DNA of 64,000 bases from Zarea fungicola (Eukaryota > Ascomycota > Sordariomycetes > Hypocreales > Cordycipitaceae), in assembly GCA_900169235.1 (NCBI GenBank), contig FWCC01000147.1, positions 69,762-133,761 of the forward strand, in the 5' to 3' direction. The notes below the pieces were generated by a model. The model searched no databases. It was not told where the DNA came from and worked only from the letters and a program-made list of their open reading frames with translations. A program made the translations under genes and the position numbers. This document shows positions 25,588 to 34,955 of the stretch, piece after piece (the stretch's first letter is position 1; the number at the start of each line of letters is the position of its first letter).

Positions 25588-27186
25588 TCAGTGCCGCGCC
25601 ATCTGGTATCCGTCCAGAAACAGGGCCTTTGTCCCTGACCCGACGTCCTCGCCAAATACAGCATGCCCCCCTCGCTCATCCTGCCCCAGGGAGTGTCCCT
25701 CCTTATCCACGGCCAGGTACGCGTGCTTGTCATGCTGCCACTCGCCATAGTCCTCCTCATCGTCCGAGATCTCACCCACCTCCTCCACGACAAAGCGCGT
25801 CCCCTGCGCCGTGCCGTAGCCGTAGGGGAACCACTTCATCGCCGCCGCCTTGCGCGCCTCCTGCGCGCGCTTCCTGTCGCCCGGCGCCAGCGCCGTCGCG
25901 GCCAACTTTGGATGCAGCCGGCGCTCCCGCGCCGCGTACACCTGCCGCTGGTACGCGACGGGGTCCCTCTGCGCGAGCATGACGGCCTCGCGCGCAGCGC
26001 TGCAGCCGAGGTCGAGATGGATGACGTAGCATGGCAGCATGGCGCGCTCGTCGTGGATAATGTACTCGAAGCCGCCGTCAAAGTGCGAGTCGTGGCCGGC
26101 AACGAGGTCCCCGTGGACGCTCACGCCATAACCACCACCAGCACCATTCCCCTGCGTGTAGGTGCGGCCCATGATGGTGGCGCAGACAAAGAGACGTAGG
26201 CTGGGGAGCATGCCCAGCGGCGTCTGCACGCGCTGCTGCTCGCCCGTGCCGACGGCGTACGACAACGCGTACCCGGCCGAGGGCGACGAGTAGATGCCCC
26301 GGTCGAACGGGATGCCGGAGCGGGGCGAGGCCACCACCTTGCCGTCGACGAGGCGGCCCGGCTTGAGGAAGCCGTGGCGGATGATGGAGCGCACCGACCG
26401 CATGGGCGTGCCGTGAAATGTTACGCGGGGCCGGACCATGTCGGCCACAATGTCCTCGCGGCGCATCGAGCGCGTGTTGCTGTTGCTGTTGCTCCCCTTG
26501 TCGCCGCGGGCGTTGGGCGCCATGCGCTGGAGCAGGGTCTGCCGCGAAGGCCCGCCGCTGTAGCTGAGCTCCTGGGCGAGCTCGCGCTGGTACAGGAGGA
26601 AGCGGTGCAGGAGATCAGGCCGTATGACGGACTCCATGTGCACGATGCGAAACTCGCCAGAGATCTCCTCTACGAGCTGCTCCGGGGTCTGACCGAGGAG
26701 GTGGTTCGCCGTGTCCTTGATCGTGGACACATCGAGGCCGTATGGGTTTGAGATGACCTCGTCCCAGCTGTCGAGCTTGGCTGCGTCCCAGCCGGCATTG
26801 TGGCGCCCCTTTTCTACTTTGGCCCCTGCCGTGATGTTATCTCCTTCCTCGTATTCTGCGATGCGCTCCAGCGATTGTAGTATAATTACACAAGTGTTTT
26901 GTAAGCGAGAGCTCTGCGCTGCGCTTCCCAGCGTGGACAGTATTTGGCGCACATCGTGGCGTATGGGGTCGAGATCACGGCGGCGAACAGCACCATTGCA
27001 GTCGCGCACTCCAATATCCGCTATTTGGTATGTGTCGTTGGAAATATCTTGTGAAAGAGTAAACGAAAGACTTATATGTGCAAACTCGAAGCGGCACTGT
27101 GTATGCTCGTCGTCCTGGTGGGTACTCCACGAGGTCAAGGCCTGCGGCCGATGGGTATCAATGAACCAATCAAGATTAAAATCCAT
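25588..27186 (-). CDS. PARP-fold ADP-ribosyltransferase candidate
   Basis: Single-exon protein of 532 residues. The middle region carries all three landmarks of the PARP catalytic fold: VTFHGTPM with His about 258, GIPFDRGIYSSPSAGYALSYA with Tyr about 299, and GGFEYIIHDERAMLPCYVIHL with Glu about 374. This gives an apparent H-Y-E triad, the arrangement of ADP-ribosyl chain-forming or at least Glu-modifying enzymes. The N-terminal 250 residues and the acidic C-terminus (EEVGEISDDEEDYGEW) match nothing I recognise. No signal peptide or membrane span. Substrate, and whether it makes mono- or poly-ADP-ribose, cannot be read from the sequence. It may lack a partner domain such as WGR, which is absent here. 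Confidence 0.65.
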   Translation of the reverse strand: MDFNLDWFIDTHRPQALTSWSTHQDDEHTQCRFEFAHISLSFTLSQDISNDTYQIADIGVRDCNGAVRRRDLDPIRHDVRQILSTLGSAAQSSRLQNTCVIILQSLERIAEYEEGDNITAGAKVEKGRHNAGWDAAKLDSWDEVISNPYGLDVSTIKDTANHLLGQTPEQLVEEISGEFRIVHMESVIRPDLLHRFLLYQRELAQELSYSGGPSRQTLLQRMAPNARGDKGSNSNSNTRSMRREDIVADMVRPRVTFHGTPMRSVRSIIRHGFLKPGRLVDGKVVASPRSGIPFDRGIYSSPSAGYALSYAVGTGEQQRVQTPLGMLPSLRLFVCATIMGRTYTQGNGAGGGYGVSVHGDLVAGHDSHFDGGFEYIIHDERAMLPCYVIHLDLGCSAAREAVMLAQRDPVAYQRQVYAARERRLHPKLAATALAPGDRKRAQEARKAAAMKWFPYGYGTAQGTRFVVEEVGEISDDEEDYGEWQHDKHAYLAVDKEGHSLGQDERGGHAVFGEDVGSGTKALFLDGYQMARH

Positions 27187-27617
27187 TATGTGGTGGAACT
27201 TGAATTGCTGGTTCTGTATTTTTAATTAAGCTGAGGATGGTTGATGCTTGTGATCAGTAAACGGAAATGCAGGTGTGGAAACAGCGTCAGGAACAGCAAG
27301 TGTGAATGAAATGCGCAGAATAAAAATGCAAAATGGAAAGAGAGTTTGTAGTAGCCCAGATTATACTTAATCTTTTGGTTTATATAATTCTGCATTGCTC
27401 TCCGTTGGAAAGGCGGCCTCATCTGTCTTCGGCATTGACTCATCCTTCCAATAGCTCAAGAATGCCTGGTGGCGCAGGCTATCCTAGCAAAGGCATACAT
27501 AGTCCACCCCGGTAAGCATCAACTACACAGCCATCTTCAGACAAATCGATTTGGTAGCATACAAATTGATCATTTAGGTATTGCAATTTACAGCACTGGC
27601 AATCCCCTTCTACAAGA
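27187..27617. other. Intergenic, agmatinase 3' end to ADP-ribosyltransferase promoter
   Basis: AT-rich spacer between two minus-strand genes. Nothing else seen. Confidence 0.5.
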
Positions 27618-29061
27618 CTAGGCTTTGACGGGCGTGGACACCATGAGTTCTAGGAGAGCAAATGCAACTTCTGCGGCAGCCAGCGATGTTGTGCCCGCAT
27701 TGTTGTCATATGGTGGTGCAACCTCAACAACGTCACCTCCGATAAGCTCAAGGCCCTCCAAACCCGCCAATATTGTGAGAAGCTCGCGTGAGGACCACCC
27801 TCCAGCTTCTGGTGTCCCAGTCGCTGTATAACCATTAGTGGGGGAGCTGTTGCTAGCTTCAGGCAGACTTACCTGGGGCAAAGGCAGGGTCTAAAACGTC
27901 AATGTCAACGCTGATATAAATTCTAGAATCACCGACTCTGTTTCGAATGCTATCAATGACCCCTTTAATTCCGAGAAAGTCAAGATCACGGGCCGTGACA
28001 ATATGAAATCCGCAGTCGTGGTCATGGCGCATATCGGATTTGTCGGTAACCTGGGCACGGATGCCTGCATGAATGGACGAATTGAGAATCAAGTTCTAAT
28101 AAGTTAGCTTTATTGGCGATCCTGGGGCTGATGCAGCTTACCTCTTCGTGGGCAAAATGCAGGAATGTTCCGTGATTCAACCCGCTACTATTAATTAGAT
28201 TTGCGTCTACAGATTCAAAGTCCAAGAACCTACGCATAGTCGGAAATTCCACCGCCTGATACACAGTTAGAAATGATACACGCAATGACTTGAAAAGGCT
28301 CATACCAAGCTGTTTGGGATCCCATGTATCAATATGACTGTCGAAATGAATGACGGAGACGGGTCCCCAGTACTTCTCGGTGGAACGCAAGGCAGCCAAT
28401 GTAGTGGTGTGATCTCCACCCAACATGATTATTCTAGGGACGCTGGACTTGTCCGTACTCTTGGCTGGTCTGCCAGAGATCACCTTGTGAGCTTTCTCTA
28501 GAGTTTTGAGGGCAGCTCGATTGTCGAGCCAGGTCATCTGGGCATCACCACAGTCGACAACGGTAGCCCAGTCATTCAAAGCGTCGCGCTCTAAAAAGGA
28601 TTAGACTAAAAATGACAGGTAATATATGGAAATAACCCGAGCCTTACTGGTGTAAACGCTCAGACCATATGTTTTTTGGTTGCTCCCTTGTCGAATAGCC
28701 GGTGGGCCAAATCTGGCACCTGGTCGGCCAGTAGTAGTCTATAACAAGGCATAATGGTTATTTGTTAGGCCCATTTTCATGCTTCAAGATGAAGCGGAGC
28801 TCAACATACAGTGTCATGCGGCGCTCCGAGAAAGGCTATATCGTAGCGAGATCCCTCCGAATCACCATCCCGAAAGCAGTCCGTTATTGGAAGCGTCGCA
28901 AAACCGGCACCAGTTTGAGATGGCATCTGGGCTACGACAGCGTCATCATGGCCGTCATTCAGCCAAAATTGTACCTGGCCGCCGGGGTTGCCATAGTCAA
29001 AGGCGGATAGCCCCCCTACTACTTGGGCAAAGGCTGCCCACACTGTGAGTTGCTGCTTCAT
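27618..29061 (-). CDS. Agmatinase-type ureohydrolase with signal peptide
   Basis: Hydrolyses a guanidino substrate, probably agmatine, to urea and the amine with two Mn ions; 373 residues. Seven exons (minus): 28810-29061, 28648-28738, 28306-28590, 28234-28255, 28142-28184, 27873-28095, 27618-27823. All phases agree. Exon 4 is only 22 nt. Metal ligands are visible in LGGDHTTT, HFDSHIDTWDP and SVDIDVLDPAFAPG; TTTGRPGARFGPPAIR and GLNHGTFLHFAHEE are typical of agmatinases. The N-terminus MKQQLTVWAAFAQVVGGLSA looks like a signal peptide, so the enzyme is probably secreted, as in many fungal members. Guanidinobutyrase activity is an alternative. Confidence 0.9.
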
Positions 29062-29638
29062 AATCTTAGGCGGCTGGTTCAACAAGAAGCGCGAAGTCGC
29101 TAAAGCCAAGATGGTGAAGCAATAGTCTTCAGAAACCTGCAGAAACCTGCTACTCTTTCATGTTGACGGTACGCAAGCATTTTGTGCAATATGTCCGCCG
29201 CGATCGGTATGGTCGCGTGTCGCGCGGCCTCCGGGGTGGGTACGGTGCCCGAACCGTCCGCTCACTTGAATCTTCGTCAAATCGCTGATTGGGTGGAGTG
29301 AATCAGATTCCTGTTAAATTGCTCGGATGACTTCACTGGTATAGATGTAACTGAATACCACGTGCTGTGTGAGAACCCTAGATGCAGCATTAGTCGATGC
29401 TCGTGCATATGCACCCTGAGTGGAAGCCGCAGCAAGGCTGAGTAAAGCTCCGCTTAAGTAGGAACAGGTCCAGCCTGTGCATTGCTACCCGATGGCCTAC
29501 CTTCCCAAATTGGTGCTGGAGAGGCAAGAGTGCGGAGAGTATGCGTGCGTAATGAATTCTGAAGGTTCTTTATCTTCGGAATTTCCATTTTCAATTTATT
29601 TTTATGCGCCATTTCGCCAAACTGTGGCCGCCAGCTTC
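29062..29638. other. Divergent promoter region, agmatinase / DUF3176 gene
   Basis: Spacer between divergent genes. A 10-bp direct repeat (cagaaacctg twice, about 29131-29150) is the only structure noted. Confidence 0.4.
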
Positions 29639-31580
29639 ATGGATAACGACACACATCCTGAATCTGTATTCCGTCATCGCGGAACTTGCACCAAAGCGAA
29701 ATTCCCATACTCTTACAGAAATCTTACCCACGATGGCGCAGCTGATGAAGAAAATAACACAACCGAGGAAAATAATCAACTTTTGGGCGAAAAAATCGAA
29801 CACGGCCGCCGCGCATACATCAATGCCCTTCAATGGTGGGCTGATGAGTACAAGGCGGCAATCATCTGTGGCCTCAGTATCGTCATCCTCAATATTGTGC
29901 TCTGGTATTTTGATGGCAAGCTTGCACCTCGTCTATCTCCTGGAATAGACCTGGACATGGTCGTCATTGCCATGGTGACTGTCTCCAGAGTCGCCATTGG
30001 CAGTGTGGTTGAGGCTTGCATCTCCCAGTGCGCCTGGATCTGGATCTCCAAGACGCATCAACTCCGCACCAATACTGTCGCACGACTGGAAGACTTCAAA
30101 CTCTTCGACGAGGCATCGCGTGGGTTTCTAGGCAGTGTTGCCCTTGTCTTGAGGATGAAAGGCTTGTACGTACCTTGGCTGTGCAGCACCCCGTAGTGTT
30201 GCTGACATTTTCAGGCACCTCTCCTGCCTCGGAGCTGCCATCATTATTTTCACCCACGGTTTTGAGACATTTTCCCAGCAAATGGTTGAATATATACAGA
30301 AACCTGTAGTTGAGGAGCATGATACCGATAGATCTGCGCCAGCAAATGATCGGAGCGACTTCTGGGATAATGTTGAACAGCGAGACTAGGGTTCGAGTAA
30401 GACCTGCCAACGACACTCATGTACAGCCTGCTAATTCCTTGCAGCTACGACACTTCAGCTCTCAACCAAAGCTGCCATATATACCGGCATAATAGGCAAC
30501 GAAATCCCCACGTTGGAGCCCACCTGCCTAACTGGTAATTGTACCTGGCCAGTATTTCCGTCAATTGCCGTCTGTGGAGAATGTGCGGCGAAAGCTGTAA
30601 CAATTGACTGCAGCCAAAGCAACGACAGCTGCACTTATTCTGTTTCTGTGAATACTTCAGTCAATCTTCTACACGGCAATGGAAATGAGGCATTCCGAGT
30701 TCAGCCAATATTGCATCGCCCATCACTAAGCGGCCAAGGCGATACAGCGTACCTTTCAATCTTTGAGATTGTGACGGCAGCTGAATACGAATCCAAAACG
30801 AGCTCCACAGGATTTGAGTGTGCTTTGTGGGCGTGCATGAATGCCTATGACTCGTCCATGACTGATGGTCATCTTAAACAAACAATTATAAGTACCTGGA
30901 ATGAAACCCGCCTGGAGAATGAGACAAGTGCTCACGTCCAGCAGTATGTCTTTTCCAATGTGCCTGACAACATGAACACTCTTGAAAGATCAAGGCATGC
31001 CATCTCCTCGAGGGCGGTTGTAACAATTCGCACTTTCATGGACAAGCTGACTGACGGCTGGTACGAAGACAAATCGGGAACTGTGAATTTCTCATCAGAC
31101 TGGGCCGAAGCAATACATGATGCAGTGCCAGAGATGTCAACGTGGATAAAACGACTGGCTCTCAGTCTCAGTAACGAGTTTCGCATGCAAGGCATGATCG
31201 AAGACCAGCACAACACAAAATACGAAGGGAGCGCCACAAAATTGGCTAGCTTTGTTCGAGTGAGGTGGCGCTGGATGCTCTATCCGCCGCTGTGCCTGGC
31301 CATCAGTCTGTACTACCTATTCGCGACAATCTCGGCAAGTGTTCGGGACGATGTGGCTATATGGAAGGGCGACTCCATGCCTATGCTGTTCAGTTGTATT
31401 CATCCCGATATCCTTCTTCGAGGCATGGGGATGATGGATACACACAAAGGATTGGATGAACTAGGTCGCCACGGGATTGCGTTGGCAAAGGCAGAGTCGG
31501 GACATTGGACATTTGAGCCTACTGCCGAGCCAGAGAATCTCGAGCCACCACTGCACAGAGTTTTTAAATGGCTCGATTAA
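29639..31580 (+). CDS. DUF3176 membrane protein (gene model uncertain)
   Basis: Fungal multi-span protein of unknown function. Exon 1 (29639-30165) has WWADEYKAAIICGLSIVIL, a second span, and RLEDFKLFDEASRGFLGS, the DUF3176 signature. Exon 2 starts at 30215 (HLSCLGAAIIIF). The last exon ends at 31580 and carries PTCLTGNCTWPVF and a C-terminal span (VRWRWMLYPPLCLAISLYYLF). Between exons 2 and 3 the best GTAAGA donor (30397) would leave an in-frame TAG at 30387-30389. An intron from 30306 or 30372 (weak donors GTAGTT, GTTGAA) to the CTTCAG acceptor at 30458 avoids the stop and keeps phase, giving about 580-600 residues. The gene is therefore either intact with a weak donor or recently inactivated. 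The ATG at 29639 is one of several possible starts. Confidence 0.7.
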
Positions 31581-31770
31581 GCTAAATTTGTCCAATACCA
31601 TTCGGTCGAGGCAGGACAGGTTTGTGAGTTTTGTCCAGTTATTATCAACAAAGTTAGAGGTGTAGCCAGTGTATTATCCAGTATATCTAGCCAAGCAAGT
31701 ATTATTAGTGAAATCCAAAATTCCCCGAATGCGTTTCGTCATAGTATCGTAGCGAATCCTCCTCTTCATG

Positions 31771-33403
31771 TTACCACTTAACTGCGAAGCGATCCATCGC
31801 TTCATCACTCAGCCCATCGCACGAACCACAGGTGCACCGAAATCCATACCAGCGATAGAGCACATCGGGTGTATTGCTCACCCCGTAGCAGATTTTGAGC
31901 TCATCCCCAATGGCAATTTCATCAACACACACCCAGAAGCGGAGGAGGTCACTAGATTTATCATATGCAAAGTCAATATTGTTGGATGGAGTGCATGCGT
32001 GATTAAAGCGAGCAGCGATGGGAAATAAACCGGCCTCGCGGTTCACGCCAGTTGCAAAACTGACCAGGATTAAACGTCATGTTAGCCAGAGATAATTGAT
32101 AAAGACGTATGGCAATACCGTTGATGGGGAAAAAGAACAATGAAAGACCAAGAAAAATGCGTCAAAGAGACGAAAGAGAGTGTCATAAAAAAGAGGTGAT
32201 AAAAATACGAGTGAGAAGAAAGTAGGTTTACCTATTGGTGTCCCAGACAGCTTCGAGTCTCGGCGTGCCTGGTTTAAAGTGCGTGCTCGCGTGCAGCCGG
32301 AGGGCCCTCTTTTGCGTTTTTTCGTCCAACCTTGTAAATACGCGAAAAATGGCATCGCGGCTGGCGATGAAGAGCGGGAACTCTTCCAAAATCACATCGC
32401 CGCGACGAAGACGGCTCGTCGCGAATGCGCCGAGTCCGCCGGTCGTCGAACCACGAATTGTAAACCCCCGCAGCGAGAGTGCAGTTCCCTTCTTTGGCGT
32501 CGCAGGCGGTGTTGGGGGAAATACTGAGTGCGATGCGATGAGCCCGAGGGTATTTTCGCTCCGTGTGCCGAGGACCAGCGTGGGCGATGCCTTGTTCGGA
32601 TCGCCATCGCTGTCGGGGTCGACTTCGCTGGCCTTTCGGTTGTCGTCGTTGGGTTGGGCGGCGAGGGCGGAAGATGAAGGAGACGAAGGCGGCGTGGCGA
32701 TGTCGTCCTCGTTGAGCACCGCCGGGACAAGTTCGTGTGATTGCTCTGAGCTGTGAATTTCAACCAGAGATTTAGGCAAAGGCTCACAACTCTCCCCCAA
32801 CTCATGATGCATTAGCTCGTCTGCCACGCCTTGGCTTGTCAACTCTGGCGTAGGAGGAGGCGCCCCTGGAGCGACATACACGCTTGTTGGATCCCAAGCC
32901 CGAGCAGCATTATGTTCCAACTCTTTTGCAAGTACCCCATCACCATCGGCGCTCACATGCCGCGCCGCAGCAGAGTTGCGGTTTTCTGTCTGGCAAGATG
33001 TAGTTTCCGTCGCCATCGGCTCTGAGATCTGCCCCAACACGGCTTTATTCACTACTGCTGCGCTGGATGATGCAAAATAGCCCGCTTGTTTGCCCGTATA
33101 AGCCGCATCAGGATCTTGAGAATTGTCAGCAGAAGTGACTGTTGGAGGACTGTTAAATTCGGGACTGGAAAGAGGGTCTTGTGCGACGTCGGCTTTGTAA
33201 CTTTCGTAAAGTGAATGTGTAACCTTGTTGAACGGCAAACGGCCGGAAGGCGGGTTAGTTGATCGTGTCACAAAATTACCAGTGAATTCTTTGCAGAATG
33301 GGGATATAAAATATTTTGTCCTCACCGAGTCGGATGACTTCAAGTTCAAATATTCATTCTCAATCTCGAAAGAGGTAGGAGACGCCAGTACGTTACTTTG
33401 CAT
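31771..33403 (-). CDS. SET-domain protein (SMYD-like lysine methyltransferase candidate)
   Basis: 486 residues; exons (minus) 32232-33403 and 31771-32059 with a 172-nt intron. Roughly the first 310 residues are disordered, Ser/Pro-rich and unlike any domain. The SET domain begins at RGSTTGGLGAFATSRLRRGD and continues ILEEFPLFIA. After the intron, FPIAARFNHACTPSNN is the core SET motif and IGDELKICYG the catalytic Tyr region. A Cys cluster (CTCGSC) follows as in post-SET zinc sites, and the protein ends soon after. The arrangement is typical of fungal SMYD-like proteins with a split N-terminus and no MYND finger. Substrate unknown. The TTG-started frame to 33418 is not used; the Met at 33403 is the first ATG. 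Confidence 0.85.
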
Positions 33404-34016
33404 TGTAAGCTGACTCAATGATGATGTTCACGGTAGTCGATGTTGGAAGGGAAGTACAGACATGTATGTAATGCAGCGATATGGGGATTTGGGGTTGATA
33501 AGGTGGAAGTGACAAGGCTTTCTAGAATAAATGGCACAAGCAGGAGTGCTTGTATTTGAAGTAATAAGCTACAATTTTCACAGGAGCACGCACTTCCGTG
33601 CGAATCAACTCATCATAGGCAAAACATTCGTTTTTTCGTTTCACCGGATATTAACTACCCAATTGCGCCAGTTGCCAGTTTTGATAACAGACCAATTTCA
33701 TTCATTACCATCCCCAAGAACACATATCGTGACAGTTTCCCAAACACGTTTCATAGCCAGCCCCGTACCAATTCCAACATTTGGGGCAAACAAGTGCAGC
33801 TTGCCAGAAGCCCACCAGCGCCAGGGATACCAGTTTTGCAAGTTACCCAACTTTTTTCAAGTGGCCAGCGAGGCCGGTAACAATGTTGATAGTATAAAAA
33901 TTTGTGTCAAAAGGGTATTAAAACAATTTTGTAGTGGAAAAGAAGATGAAAGCAAGGAAAACGCCAACCCAACCAGAAACTGGCTAAACATAAAGACACA
34001 GATAGAGTTAATGTTG
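33404..34016. other. Intergenic, SET gene promoter / F-box gene 3' end
   Basis: AT-rich spacer. The plus-strand frame 33531-34211 runs into the reverse of the F-box gene and is not a gene. Confidence 0.5.
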
Positions 34017-34955
34017 CTAGAACCCGGATTTCTTCTTTGGACGCAGTGGACAGTCTCCGCGGCAGTCCGGGCAACGAAGGCAGCCCGGTTTGGCCCAGAT
34101 TCGTCGACATTTGCATACCCAGAGGTCGCGCCCAGTGCGTGTGGTGAGACAATCAAAGGGTGCGTGGAGGCCCTCACGGACACCGCACTCAATACAGAAG
34201 CGACGAAGTGAGATTTGGGTATCCATGCCGGGAATAGGATCACGGTCGGTAACCAAATGGCCGTGGGGGTCGACAAAGGCATACTGAGGCTGCAACATGT
34301 CAAAATGCTCGGGGGAGCGCACACGGAAGCAGACGTAACACTCAAAGTTTCCTGGCTTATAGTCGTGGCCCTTTTCACTAGGACGGTGTTGAGGAAAGTC
34401 TTTGGCGGCACGCATGACAAATTGAGCCTTGTCATTAGCATCCGCCATACGCTGGGGGTTAATCCTCTGGTTAAAGTATCGGTTCGTGGTTGATAAGTGA
34501 ATAAGTGATTGGTAGTCTAACCGACGGAAGACATTTCTTTGCAGATCACTTGGCAGCCGCTCAATACCTGACTGCATGGTGGACCCAGGAGGAGATTGTG
34601 GTGAAGGCAACTGGAAGGACTGTGACTTCTGAAGTTGGGTAGGCGGGACGATTTGTTGAGAGGGGTGGCGTGAGTGACTTGAGCTGTGGTGGGATTGCCG
34701 TTGATCTTGTTGTTGCTGGTATTGATGCTGCGGTTGCTGATGCTGTGGATAGTGGCGTGGGTGCTGCTCTGGTGGTTGGTAATACTGCTGCTGTTGATGA
34801 TATTGCTGTTGTGGACTGTATTGATGACTACTTCGTATCTGGTAATGGTCGTATGCAGAGTCAGGACTGGGATAGTCGGCGACAGATGCATTCGATACTC
34901 GATACTTATGAGCGGCAGCAGGAGTAGGCAGCGCTATTATTGGAGAAGACGACAT
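34017..34955 (-). CDS. F-box protein with poly-Gln N-terminus and Cys-rich tail
   Basis: 312 residues, single exon. Starts at the ATG 34955 (MSSSPIIALPTP). Residues about 40-90 are a Gln/His/Tyr/Pro low-complexity stretch coded by mixed CAG/CAA codons (34690-34840). An F-box follows: IERLPSDLQRNVFRRLDYQSLIHLSTTNRYFNQ is read in two parts across residues 131-165. The last 110 residues hold Cys pairs (CYVC, CIEC, CKC, CPDC) suggesting a zinc-binding fold, and end with the basic RPKKKSGF. The protein probably acts as a substrate adaptor of an SCF ubiquitin ligase; the target is unknown. Confidence 0.82.
   Translation of the reverse strand: MSSSPIIALPTPAAAHKYRVSNASVADYPSPDSAYDHYQIRSSHQYSPQQQYHQQQQYYQPPEQHPRHYPQHQQPQHQYQQQQDQRQSHHSSSHSRHPSQQIVPPTQLQKSQSFQLPSPQSPPGSTMQSGIERLPSDLQRNVFRRLDYQSLIHLSTTNRYFNQRINPQRMADANDKAQFVMRAAKDFPQHRPSEKGHDYKPGNFECYVCFRVRSPEHFDMLQPQYAFVDPHGHLVTDRDPIPGMDTQISLRRFCIECGVREGLHAPFDCLTTRTGRDLWVCKCRRIWAKPGCLRCPDCRGDCPLRPKKKSGF

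Noticed and set aside
27618..27881. Separate small gene at the agmatinase end
   Set aside because: It is exon 7 of agmatinase; joined in phase 1 it provides the conserved C-terminus.
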